Shown here one piece after another: positions 1-5,918 of a DNA stretch of 6,071 nt. Source of the DNA: Desulfobulbus sp. (GTDB lineage: Bacteria; Desulfobacterota; Desulfobulbia; Desulfobulbales; Desulfobulbaceae); NCBI GenBank assembly GCA_030602145.1, contig JAUWAH010000158.1:1-6071 (forward strand). Direction: 5' to 3'. The notes beneath the pieces were generated by a model that worked only from the letters and a program-made list of their open reading frames with translations, was not told the DNA's origin and searched no databases. Made by a program: the position numbers and the translations under genes. Position 1 is the first letter of the stretch. Each line of letters starts with the position of its first letter.

Positions 1-1
1 C

Positions 2-103
2 CGGATCAACGCCATCGATCCCTATTTCACCACCCTGGCCGATCTGCGGCGGGAGTTGGTGGCGGTGATAGAAGCCTCCATCACCCAGGAGCGCACGACA
101 TGA
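2..103 (+). CDS. 3' end of an unidentified gene upstream of treT (partial)
   Basis: An open frame enters from the left edge and ends at TGA 101-103. Only 33 residues are visible; they finish LRRELVAVIEASITQERTT and look like an amphipathic C-terminal helix. The stop shares four bases (ATGA) with the treT start, and the treT SD lies inside this frame, so the two are almost certainly co-transcribed and translationally coupled. The fragment is too short to assign to a family. Because the next genes make a trehalose-like solute, possibly through a phosphorylated intermediate, a sugar phosphatase or another sugar enzyme would be a sensible expectation, but that is inference from position only. Confidence 0.7.
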   Translation, partial: RINAIDPYFTTLADLRRELVAVIEASITQERTT

Positions 104-1335
104 CCACGGCGCTTGACGAATATCGCGCCATTGTCGGCGACGAAGTGATCGATCATCTCCACCAGTTGGCCGCACCCTTACACGGCATGCGGGTCGTCCA
201 TGTCAATTCGACCCGCGAAGGCGGCGGCGTCGCCGAAATCCTCAACTGGCTGGTTCCCTTCAAGCAGCAACTGGGGCTTGAGGCCCGGTGGGAGGTGATC
301 AGCGGCGATTCCCCCTTCTACCAGTGCACCAAGAACTTTCACAACGGGCTCCAGGGCAGCCCTGTCCCTCTGTCGCCGGCGTTGCTTCGGGCCTACGAAC
401 GGACCAACGAGGAGAACAGCGAACGATTGCGACCGATCCTGGAGGAGGCCGACTTCGTCTTCATCCACGATCCCCAACCGGCGCCGCTGCTGCGGTTCTG
501 TCCAAACCGCAAGGGAAAATGGGTATGGCGCTGCCACATCGATCTCAGCCGTCCCTATCGGGCTGTGTGGAAGTATCTGCGGGATTTCGTCGCCGGTTAC
601 GACGCCTCGATCTGGTCGCTGGCCGACTTCGCCCAACCCCTGCCCCATCCGCTCTACCTGATCGCGCCGAGCATCGATCCGCTCAGCCAGAAGAACCGGG
701 AGTTGTTTTCTGGCGAGGTCGAGGCGGTCTACGACCGTTACGGTCTCGATCCGGATCTGCCACTCATCACCCAGGTGTCGCGCTTCGACCGGTTCAAGGA
801 CCCGCTCGGCGTCATCCAGGCTTACCGGCTGATCAGGGAATTCACGCCGGTGCAACTGGTTCTGGCCGGCGGCGGCGCCAGCGACGACCCCGAGGGCGAG
901 GAGGTGCTGCGCGAGGTGCGCGAGGCGGCCGGCGACGATCCGGATATCCACATCCTGCACCTGGCCGCCGATGCCCACCGTGAGATCAACGCCCTGCAGC
1001 GAGCCTCCACCGTCTGCGTGCAGAAGTCGACCCGGGAAGGGTTCGGTCTCACGGTCACCGAGGCGCTTTGGAAAGGCAAACCGGTGATCGGTGGCGACAC
1101 CGGAGGAATCCGTCTCCAGGTCATCAACCACCATACCGGCTTTCTGGTCAACACTCCGGAGGGCGCCGCCCTCCGCATCCGCTACCTGCTCAAGAACCGT
1201 GACCGGCTGGAGGCCATGGGCTGCAAGGCACGGGCCCTGGTCCTCGACAACTTCCTGGTCACCAGGCACCTGCGGGAATATCTCACCCTCATGTTCGTCA
1301 CCATGCATGCCGATATGGAACGGATCGAGATGTGA
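100..1335 (+). CDS. treT: Trehalose glycosyltransferring synthase TreT (GT4 family)
   Basis: The 411-residue product matches, from memory, the archaeal/thermophile TreT family almost end to end in length and motif order. TreT enzymes are cytoplasmic retaining glycosyltransferases that join glucose from ADP- or UDP-glucose directly to free glucose, giving trehalose. Visible blocks: the N-terminal acceptor-side motif HVNSTREGGGVAEIL (residues 34-48), IHDPQPAPL (122-130), WRCHID (143-148), PSIDPLS (190-196), then the GT-B donor half with QVSRFDRFKDP (225-235, Arg228 and Lys233 being the usual phosphate-binding pair) and STREGFGLTVTEALWKG (310-326), which holds the GT4 E-x7-E pair Glu313 and Glu321. 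The ATG at 100 is preceded by AGGAG at 87-91, spacing 8, and overlaps the previous stop by 4 bases. Related GT4 trehalose phosphorylases are the main alternative; the compact length and the motif set favour TreT. Donor and acceptor preference cannot be read from sequence. Confidence 0.88.
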   Translation: MTTALDEYRAIVGDEVIDHLHQLAAPLHGMRVVHVNSTREGGGVAEILNWLVPFKQQLGLEARWEVISGDSPFYQCTKNFHNGLQGSPVPLSPALLRAYERTNEENSERLRPILEEADFVFIHDPQPAPLLRFCPNRKGKWVWRCHIDLSRPYRAVWKYLRDFVAGYDASIWSLADFAQPLPHPLYLIAPSIDPLSQKNRELFSGEVEAVYDRYGLDPDLPLITQVSRFDRFKDPLGVIQAYRLIREFTPVQLVLAGGGASDDPEGEEVLREVREAAGDDPDIHILHLAADAHREINALQRASTVCVQKSTREGFGLTVTEALWKGKPVIGGDTGGIRLQVINHHTGFLVNTPEGAALRIRYLLKNRDRLEAMGCKARALVLDNFLVTRHLREYLTLMFVTMHADMERIEM

Positions 1336-1436
1336 TGGTGCAGGACAGCGACGAACCGCACCTGCCCGATCCGGATTTATTCCGGCAACGGGGCGGGGCG
1401 GCCCCGGACCGTTTTCAGGTCTCGTACTGGTCCTGA
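1335..1436 (+). CDS. Candidate small ORF (33 aa) between treT and the GT20 gene
   Basis: An ATG at 1335-1337 shares one base with the treT stop (TGATG), and the frame stays open to TGA 1434-1436, whose last base is the first base of the next gene's SD. The peptide starts MVQDSDEPHL, is rich in Pro, Asp and Arg, and ends FQVSYWS; I recognise no domain. About 26 of 32 third positions after the start codon are G or C, like the neighbours. There is no good SD of its own, so translation would depend on re-initiation from treT. It could be a real micro-protein, a coupling leader carrying ribosomes across to the GT20 gene, the eroded remnant of a longer gene, or chance. The stretch also contains two short GC hairpins (1371-1385 and 1394-1406), so the alternative is a structured intercistronic spacer. 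Confidence 0.3.
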   Translation: MVQDSDEPHLPDPDLFRQRGGAAPDRFQVSYWS

Positions 1437-1442
1437 AGGAGG
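1436..1442 (+). promoter_or_regulatory. Strong ribosome binding site of the GT20 gene
   Basis: AAGGAGG lies six bases before the ATG at 1449. It fixes the start choice for the GT20 gene and is the strongest plus-strand SD in the window, suggesting this gene can be translated efficiently independently of treT. Confidence 0.85.
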
Positions 1443-1448
1443 ATACCG

Positions 1449-2942
1449 ATGGAAACAACCCGTCTGACCGTGGTGTCAACCCGACTGGCCATCGCGGTCG
1501 ATCGGGAACCCAGCGGCCAATGGACCATTACACCCTTTTCCGGCAGTTTGGTCACCGCCCTCGGCCCAGTGCTTCGCGATCGCGGCGGCCAATGGATCGG
1601 CTGGCTGGGAACGCGCGACACCATGGAGGAAACGAATCTCCGCGACCTGATGGATCAGGGGTCGCGACTGACCGGTTACGCGCTCAAACCGGTGAATCTG
1701 ACCGAGGAGGATATCCGTCAGTATTCTTTTGGCTTCTCCAACCAGATCCTCTGGCCTCTTGTCCACGACCTGCCCAGCCGGTGCAATTTCGACCCCGCTT
1801 ACTGGACTGTCTACGAACGGGTCAACGCCAAGTTTGCCGAGGTGGTGGCGGCCAACACCTGCGAGGAGGATTACGTTTGGGTCCATGACTATCAGTTGAT
1901 CATGGTCGCCCACCATCTCAAGACCATGGGCATCCGGCGGCAAACCGGTTTCTTCCTCCATATCCCCTTCCCACCGCTGGACGGCTTCGTCAAGCTGCCC
2001 TGGCGATTTCAGGTGCTCAACGCGCTGCTCAGTTACGACCTGGTCGGCTTTCAGACCATGCGGGACCGGCGCAACTTCATCGACTGCGTTCGCATGCTCA
2101 TGCCGAAGATGCGGGTAGTCGGCCACGGTCAGATTGCCCGCTGCCTGACCCCGGACCATGAGGTCCTGATAGGCGCCTTTCCGATTTCCATCGATTTCAA
2201 GCAGTTTGCCGAAGCCGCCGCCACTTCCGAAGTGGAGGATCAGGCCTGGATCATCCATGCCAACCTGCCGGAGCGGCAACTGATCCTGGGCGTTGATCGA
2301 TTGGACTACACTAAGGGCATCCCCCTGCGCTTGCAGGCCTTTGCCAACGCACTCGAACGGTATCCGGAACTGCACGGCAAGATGACGTTGATCCAGGTGG
2401 TACTCCCCAGCCGGGAAGAAGTACCTGAATACGAGTCCCTCAAGCGGGAAATCGAGCGGATGGTGGGCGAAATCAACGGCCGCTTCAACCAGGTGGGCTG
2501 GAGCCCGATCCAATACATTTACCGGTCGCTCAGCCGGATGGAACTGCTGGCCTACTACCGCACCTGCGAAATCGCCCTGGTCACCCCGCTCAAGGACGGC
2601 ATGAACCTGGTGGCCAAGGAATTTTGTGCCTGCTCCATCGAGAACAACGGCGTGCTCATCCTCAGCGAATTTGCCGGCGCCGCCGCCCAACTCCACAACG
2701 GCGCCATCCTGGTCAACCCGTTCGACATTGAGGGAGTGGCCGATGCCATCCGCCGGGCCTGCTGCATGGAGAGCGACAACCGCCACAGGCGGATGGAGAA
2801 GATGCGGCGCTCCATCCAACGGCACGACATCTTCCATTGGGTCAATGCCTTTCTCCGCACCGGCATCCACAAAGACCTCGATCAGTTTCCACGCATCGAA
2901 TTCTTCGTCCCCAGCCCGGTCCAAGCAGGGCATGAGCGGTAA
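1449..2942 (+). CDS. otsA: GT20 glucosyltransferase: trehalose-6-phosphate synthase-like (OtsA/GgpS superfamily)
   Basis: The 497-residue protein is a full-length GT20 enzyme. Family members are cytoplasmic retaining GT-B transferases that put glucose from an NDP-glucose onto glucose-6-phosphate (OtsA) or glycerol-3-phosphate (GgpS); a phosphatase then releases the osmolyte. Motifs: VVSTR (8-12), Trp49 and Trp52 in QWIGW, FSNQILWP (96-103), VHDYQL (145-150), HIPFPP (171-176), VDRLDYTKG (282-290, Arg284 and Lys289 for the donor phosphates), PSREE (320-324) and DGMNLVAKE (383-391). These resemble TPS more than cyanobacterial GgpS. Aligned by eye to E. coli OtsA, Arg12, Asp147 and Arg322 retain glucose-6-phosphate contacts, but the contact Tyr (Tyr76/77) is Ser93, the SNR motif reads STR, and the GG donor loop reads GS (32-33). 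The acceptor is therefore uncertain. Residues after about 470 form a short non-core tail. It sits behind treT in an apparent osmolyte operon; no phosphatase gene follows it. The GT20 family call is firm; trehalose-6-phosphate as product is only likely. Confidence 0.87.
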   Translation: METTRLTVVSTRLAIAVDREPSGQWTITPFSGSLVTALGPVLRDRGGQWIGWLGTRDTMEETNLRDLMDQGSRLTGYALKPVNLTEEDIRQYSFGFSNQILWPLVHDLPSRCNFDPAYWTVYERVNAKFAEVVAANTCEEDYVWVHDYQLIMVAHHLKTMGIRRQTGFFLHIPFPPLDGFVKLPWRFQVLNALLSYDLVGFQTMRDRRNFIDCVRMLMPKMRVVGHGQIARCLTPDHEVLIGAFPISIDFKQFAEAAATSEVEDQAWIIHANLPERQLILGVDRLDYTKGIPLRLQAFANALERYPELHGKMTLIQVVLPSREEVPEYESLKREIERMVGEINGRFNQVGWSPIQYIYRSLSRMELLAYYRTCEIALVTPLKDGMNLVAKEFCACSIENNGVLILSEFAGAAAQLHNGAILVNPFDIEGVADAIRRACCMESDNRHRRMEKMRRSIQRHDIFHWVNAFLRTGIHKDLDQFPRIEFFVPSPVQAGHER

Positions 2943-3014
2943 GCAGCCCTGGTTCTCCTGCCCCTGCCCGGCACAGGCCAAGTCATCCACTCTTTTTTCC
3001 CGTTCCCCGGCTCC

Positions 3015-3048
3015 AAAAAAAAAGAGCCCGGCCGAAACGACCGGGCTC
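3015..3048 (-). terminator. Intrinsic terminator of the minus-strand dehydrogenase gene
   Basis: An 8-bp perfect GC-rich stem (GAGCCCGG at 3024-3031 with CCGGGCTC at 3041-3048) has a 9-base loop in which two further pairs can form. On the minus strand it is followed directly by nine T residues (the A-run 3015-3023 on the plus strand). It sits about 55 bases past the dehydrogenase stop. There is no T-run on the plus-strand side, so it is directional: it ends the minus-strand transcript, and the GT20 gene arriving from the left gains at most a hairpin roadblock from it. Confidence 0.9.
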
Positions 3049-3069
3049 CCGTCGGGATGCTCCATCATA

Positions 3070-3092
3070 GCGCGGCAGTCGACCGCGCGGTC
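3070..3092. repeat. Overlapping short palindromes in the convergent gap
   Basis: GCGCGG (3070-3075) pairs with CCGCGC (3083-3088) over a 7-base loop, and the overlapping GACCGCGCGGTC (3081-3092) is a perfect 12-base palindrome. The two foldings exclude each other. They lie between the dehydrogenase stop and its terminator, so they may simply be extra 3'-UTR structure. Short GC palindromes arise easily by chance at this base composition. Confidence 0.35.
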
Positions 3093-3103
3093 AGGATGCG
3101 TGG

Positions 3104-3958
3104 TTACCGTTGTTTGAACAGGGCGTAGACTGCGGCGAAGTCGAGGTCGCCCATGCCCTCGGCCATGGTCCGGCCGAACAGTTCCTTGACCACCGCGCCG
3201 GTGAACAGGGGCCGTTTGTTCTCATAGGCCAGATCCTGGAGGCAGTGCAGATCCTTGTAGATGAGGGCATTGGAGAAGTGAGGCGAGAAGTCCTCGGCCA
3301 GCAGCTTGGCCCGTTTGGCGTTGAGCACCAGCGATTGACCACCGCCCACGCCCAGGATGTCAAGCACCGTGGTCTTGTCGATGCCGACCCCTTCGGCAAA
3401 GGCCAGGGCCTCGGCCAAGGTGGCCATGAAACTGCCCAGGGCCAGGTTGTTGATCAGCTTCATCTTGGAGGCCAGTCCGGCCTCGGGCAGATGGAAGAGA
3501 TGCTTGCCCACCTGCTCCAGCACCGGTTTAGCCCGGTTGAACCCCTCTTCCCGACCACTGACCAGCACGGTCAGGGCGCCCTGGCTGGCAGGGACGACGC
3601 TGCCGAGCACCGGTGCCTCCAGATAGATGGCCCCTGCCTGGGCGCACAGGTCGTGGTGCATAAGGACATCACGGTAGTGGTTGGTGGTGTGATCGATAAC
3701 GATCTTGCCGGATAGGTTAGCGGCCAGCAGTCCGGCCTCCTGGGTGAGCACGGTGTGCACGGCTGCGCTGTCGAACAGGCAGACAAAGATGATGTCGGCC
3801 CGGGCAGCCACCTCGGCCGGCGTAGCCGCGACCGTGGCTTTCAGTTCCTCGGCCTTGCCGGTCGAGCGGTTCCAGACGGTCAGTTCGTGGCCGCAATCGA
3901 CCAGGCGGCCGGCAATTGCTTTTCCCAGATGGCCAAGTCCGATAAATCCCAGCTGCAT
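3104..3958 (-). CDS. NAD(P)-dependent beta-hydroxyacid dehydrogenase (3-hydroxyisobutyrate / glyoxylate-succinic semialdehyde reductase type)
   Basis: The 284-residue cytoplasmic protein has the usual length and order of the beta-hydroxyacid dehydrogenase family. The N-terminal Rossmann motif GFIGLGHLGKAIA (4-16) is followed by WNRS (29-32), where Arg31-Ser32 at the end of strand 2 suggests NADP(H) preference. The substrate-binding segment is APVLGS...SQGALTVLVSG (115-135). The catalytic Lys lies in KMKLINN (Lys167, with Asn171), and the all-alpha half includes YKDLHCLQDLA (234-244) and the usual DLDFAAVYALF near the C-terminus (271-281). Family members interconvert small 2- or 3-hydroxyacids with semialdehydes or oxoacids; glyoxylate/succinic semialdehyde reductases and 3-hydroxyisobutyrate dehydrogenases are the nearest types I recall. 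The substrate-loop Gly-Gly usual in the family reads LG here, so substrate is not assignable. The start is secured by AGGAGG at 3966-3971, spacing 7. It appears to have its own promoter in the 263-base gap before it and its own terminator. Confidence 0.88.
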   Translation of the reverse strand: MQLGFIGLGHLGKAIAGRLVDCGHELTVWNRSTGKAEELKATVAATPAEVAARADIIFVCLFDSAAVHTVLTQEAGLLAANLSGKIVIDHTTNHYRDVLMHHDLCAQAGAIYLEAPVLGSVVPASQGALTVLVSGREEGFNRAKPVLEQVGKHLFHLPEAGLASKMKLINNLALGSFMATLAEALAFAEGVGIDKTTVLDILGVGGGQSLVLNAKRAKLLAEDFSPHFSNALIYKDLHCLQDLAYENKRPLFTGAVVKELFGRTMAEGMGDLDFAAVYALFKQR

Positions 3959-3965
3959 GGATAAA

Positions 3966-3971
3966 CCTCCT
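3966..3971 (-). promoter_or_regulatory. Ribosome binding site of the dehydrogenase gene
   Basis: Minus-strand AGGAGG, seven bases before the ATG whose A is at 3958. It is a consensus-grade SD that decides the start codon. Confidence 0.85.
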
Positions 3972-4044
3972 CTTCAATAAATCCGTCCCCGGGCCTGGCT
4001 GACGATTGCCAGCTCCTCGCACGGGGAAAAACAAAGAGCGCACC

Positions 4045-4059
4045 GTGCATCCGATGCAC
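4045..4059. promoter_or_regulatory. Inverted repeat in the dehydrogenase 5' UTR (operator or hairpin)
   Basis: GTGCAT (4045-4050) and ATGCAC (4054-4059) form a perfect 6-bp inverted repeat around a 3-base centre. It would lie roughly 11-25 bases downstream of the start point predicted from the -10 at 4077-4082, which is a typical repressor position; it could equally form a short hairpin in the leader RNA. No known regulator is recognised. Confidence 0.4.
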
Positions 4060-4076
4060 TCGACCAAACCATGGCC

Positions 4077-4105
4077 ATCATACCATGGCGATGCCGGGCT
4101 TGCCA
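4077..4105 (-). promoter_or_regulatory. Candidate sigma-70 promoter of the dehydrogenase gene
   Basis: On the minus strand a -10 of TATGAT (4082 down to 4077, five of six consensus bases) lies 17 bases after a weak -35 TGGCAA (4105 down to 4100, three of six). The -10 sits between two CCATGG hexamers (4069-4074 and 4083-4088). The predicted leader is about 110 bases. The weak -35 together with the inverted repeats around it suggests regulated or activator-dependent use. This is inference; no start site is known. Confidence 0.45.
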
Positions 4106-4113
4106 GCGTCAAG

Positions 4114-4139
4114 TTGTCAAACAAATTTTGGAATGACAA
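4114..4139. promoter_or_regulatory. 26-base imperfect palindrome upstream of the dehydrogenase promoter
   Basis: TTGTCA (4114-4119) and TGACAA (4134-4139) are perfect inverted arms, and the AT-rich interior adds three more symmetric pairs, giving 9 of 13. It lies just upstream of the candidate -35, where dimeric activators often bind. It has no T-run and so is unlikely to be a terminator for corA. The regulator is unknown. Confidence 0.45.
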
Positions 4140-4221
4140 TCGCCCCAATCACCTCAAATCAAGACGATCGCCGCGCACAACCGTGGGCCATCCTCCAGCG
4201 ACTCCGGATCAATCGAACCGT

Positions 4222-5283
4222 TCACAGCCATCGCTTCTTCCTGAACAGGGTGAGGAGAATGGCGGGAATGAGCAGGAACAGTCCCCACAGGATGGGATAG
4301 GACCAACGCCAGCGCAACTCCGGCATGTAGTCGAAATTCATGCCGTAGACGCCGGCGATGAAGGTCAGGGGGATGAAGATGGTGGCAAACACGGTCAGGA
4401 CCTTCATGATCTCGTTCATCCGGTTGCTGACGCTGGAGAGGTAGATGTCGAGCACGCCGTTGAGCAGATCCCGGTAGGCGTCAATGGTGTCGATCACCCG
4501 CAGGACGTGGTCGAACACATCCCGGAAATAGGGCTGGGTTCGGTCCTGAATGATGGGGCTGTCGGAACGCTGGATGGCCAGTAGCATCTCACGCAGCGGC
4601 ATGACCGCCTTGCGGATGAAAATGAGTTCACGCTTGAGCTGCTGGATGGCGGCGAAAGTGGCCGGCTGTGGCCGATCGAGCAGGGTGGTCTCCGCTGCCT
4701 CGATCGCCTCCTCGATGGTGTCGGCAACGGTGAAATAGTTGTCCACCACCGTATCCATGAGCATGCAGGCCAGATAGTCGGTGCCCAATGACCTGAGCCG
4801 ACCCTTGGGTGCGGTCAGGCGCTGGCGGAGGGCATCGAACAGCTCGTCCGTCTGTTCCCGAAAGGTGAAGAGTACGTCGCCAAAGACAACCAGGGAGATC
4901 TGCTCATGGTGCACTGCCATCGACTGGTCGCAGCGCAGCGTCTTGAGGACGATGAACAGATAGTCCTCGTCCACCTCGAATTTGGGTCGCTGGTGGGTGT
5001 TGAGGATATCTTCGAGGACCAGGGGATGGATGGCAAACCGAAGGCCGACGGCGCCGAGAAATTCGATCAGGTCAAGTCCCTCGCAGTGGATCCAAAGGTT
5101 GGTGCCCGCTGCCCTGTGGCGGTCGATATCGTTAATGGACGCCACCGGATGCTCGGCAGCATGGTCTTCGTTGAAGGAGATCAGGGTCACCCGGCCGGCC
5201 TCGGCCGGCATTCTGCCCACATGAACCAGGCTGCCGGGCGGCAACCCTGTTTTGTCGGAGGGATAGCTGAACGATTGGGCCAT
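4222..5283 (-). CDS. corA: CorA-family Mg2+/Co2+ transport channel
   Basis: The 353-residue inner-membrane protein belongs to the CorA family, whose homopentamers let Mg2+ (and Co2+) into the cell. It resembles Thermotoga maritima CorA closely in length and motifs: EDILNTHQRPK in the cytoplasmic N-terminal domain (91-101), a long helical stalk, then DIYLSSVSNRMNEIMKVL (279-296) leading into TM1 (about 293-313), the YGMNF signature with GMN at 314-316, the loop MPELRW (320-325), TM2 (about 328-346) and the basic tail FRKKRWL. Asp279 and Asn290 align, two residues offset, with the pore-lining Asp277 and Asn288 of the Thermotoga protein. The frame is open a further 43 codons upstream, but those overlap mobB. 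The ATG at 5283 is preferred because the protein then has family length and follows the mobB stop by 2 bases, with an imperfect SD AGGCGG (5289-5294, spacing 5). It is therefore probably co-transcribed and coupled with mobB. No terminator is evident after its stop. Confidence 0.95.
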   Translation of the reverse strand: MAQSFSYPSDKTGLPPGSLVHVGRMPAEAGRVTLISFNEDHAAEHPVASINDIDRHRAAGTNLWIHCEGLDLIEFLGAVGLRFAIHPLVLEDILNTHQRPKFEVDEDYLFIVLKTLRCDQSMAVHHEQISLVVFGDVLFTFREQTDELFDALRQRLTAPKGRLRSLGTDYLACMLMDTVVDNYFTVADTIEEAIEAAETTLLDRPQPATFAAIQQLKRELIFIRKAVMPLREMLLAIQRSDSPIIQDRTQPYFRDVFDHVLRVIDTIDAYRDLLNGVLDIYLSSVSNRMNEIMKVLTVFATIFIPLTFIAGVYGMNFDYMPELRWRWSYPILWGLFLLIPAILLTLFRKKRWL

Positions 5284-5285
5284 GC

Positions 5286-5825
5286 TTACCGCCTGTCCGG
5301 ATTTGTGCTGGCGGATCGATCGCTCGGCGGCAACCGCACCTTGAGGAACTGGGTGGCAAGCCAATCGGCGATTTCCCGGCTCTGGTCGAGCCGGAACAAA
5401 ACCCCGCCGCACAGGGGCAGATCGGTGGCCACGGCAATCACATTCGGGACCAGATCACGCAGCAGAGGTGACTTGGCATCGCGCCGCACCTCGATCTTGG
5501 CAACATCGGCGGCATGTTTGAACCCCTCGGCAACCACCAGGTCGGCCTCGGGAAACAGCCGCTCAGCCAGCGCCGGCAGGGCAAGTCCGGGCGGCCGGCA
5601 TTGAACGATCAGTTGATCCGGTGCCAGCAGGGCAACCCCGTCGGCGCCGGCCTCCTTATAGAGGTCGGTGTCGGTATGCGGTCGGTCAACGACGATCCCG
5701 GTTTCCTTGGTCGACTTGATCACCCCCACGTGCAGCCCCATGGCCTTGAGATGGGCGACCACCTGCCGCGCCAAGGTGGTCTTGCCGGAATTATGCCAGC
5801 CGATGAATCCGATGACCGGAACCAT
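5286..5825 (-). CDS. mobB: Molybdopterin-guanine dinucleotide biosynthesis protein MobB
   Basis: This P-loop GTPase family protein assists MobA in attaching GMP to molybdopterin, making the bis-MGD cofactor of DMSO-reductase-type enzymes such as formate dehydrogenases. In the 179-residue form, the Walker A motif is GWHNSGKTT (9-17, Lys15), followed by GVIKSTK (34-40), the acidic switch region DRPHTDTDLYKEAGADG (47-63), and the family hallmark VVAEGFK (97-103) leading to KIEVRR (110-115). The C-terminal 20 residues are Ser/Arg/Pro rich and probably disordered. A TTG at 5837 would add four residues, but it has no SD; the ATG at 5825 has a G-run (5831-5835) at spacing 5 and gives a start directly before strand 1, so I chose it. 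The stop is 2 bases before corA. MobB usually neighbours mobA or moeA; its pairing with corA has no obvious functional logic. Alternative name: MobB-like P-loop GTPase. Confidence 0.9.
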   Translation of the reverse strand: MVPVIGFIGWHNSGKTTLARQVVAHLKAMGLHVGVIKSTKETGIVVDRPHTDTDLYKEAGADGVALLAPDQLIVQCRPPGLALPALAERLFPEADLVVAEGFKHAADVAKIEVRRDAKSPLLRDLVPNVIAVATDLPLCGGVLFRLDQSREIADWLATQFLKVRLPPSDRSASTNPDRR

Positions 5826-5893
5826 GGTTGCCCCCAAACCATTGCGGCGAAACGGGATGCCATTCGCCCAAAAAAATGACTTTCAACATCGTG

Positions 5894-5917
5894 CAAATGA
5901 TATTATAAATTTATTTG
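5894..5917 (-). promoter_or_regulatory. mobB promoter -10 within a 24-base imperfect palindrome
   Basis: A perfect TATAAT on the minus strand (5907 down to 5902) lies about 77 bases before the mobB ATG. It is embedded in a quasi-palindrome with arms CAAAT (5894-5898) and ATTTG (5913-5917) around a TTATAA core (5903-5908), 9 of 12 pairs matching. An overlapping perfect 10-base palindrome ATAAATTTAT lies at 5905-5914. No good -35 exists at 17 bases (TTAACT at 19 is the closest), so either the promoter is activator-dependent or it relies on the AT-rich upstream DNA. The palindrome over the -10 would suit a repressor. Confidence 0.45.
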
Positions 5918-5918
5918 A

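Noticed and set aside
178..1479. Long minus-strand open frame (433 codons) opposite treT
   Set aside because: It is antisense to a well-recognised GT4 gene; the translation is low-complexity Pro/Gly/Arg/Asp-rich with no motifs, as expected for mirror frames in GC-rich DNA.
2963..2998. Possible plus-strand terminator after the GT20 gene (CCTG/CAGG stem then a T-run)
   Set aside because: The stem is only four pairs, and the T-run starts about 15 bases after it, too far for intrinsic termination.
1476..3068. Long minus-strand open frame (530 codons) opposite the GT20 gene
   Set aside because: It is a mirror of the GT20 coding frame, has no recognisable domain, and would run through the minus-strand terminator region before starting.
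2626..3117. Plus-strand frame overlapping the 3' end of the GT20 gene and continuing into the gap
   Set aside because: It is out of frame with the GT20 gene, Pro/Ser/Ala-rich, and reads across the terminator hairpin and A-run; the internal ATG at 2932 has no useful SD.
3110..3715. Plus-strand frame of 201 codons opposite the dehydrogenase
   Set aside because: It is antisense to a gene with clear Rossmann and catalytic motifs and shows no domain itself.
4115..4120. Minus-strand TTGACA as a consensus -35
   Set aside because: It is a perfect hexamer, but no -10-like sequence lies 15-19 bases downstream; the TATGAT is 32 bases away. It is better explained as one arm of the palindrome.
4006..4584. 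Plus-strand frame covering the 263-base gap and the end of corA
   Set aside because: About two thirds of it is antisense to corA; the composition is biased and no SD is present. The gap is better explained as regulatory DNA.
5284..5412. N-terminal extension of corA by 43 codons
   Set aside because: The extra codons lie entirely inside mobB in another frame, and the translated extension is Arg/Pro-rich with no CorA similarity; the ATG at 5283 gives the normal family length.
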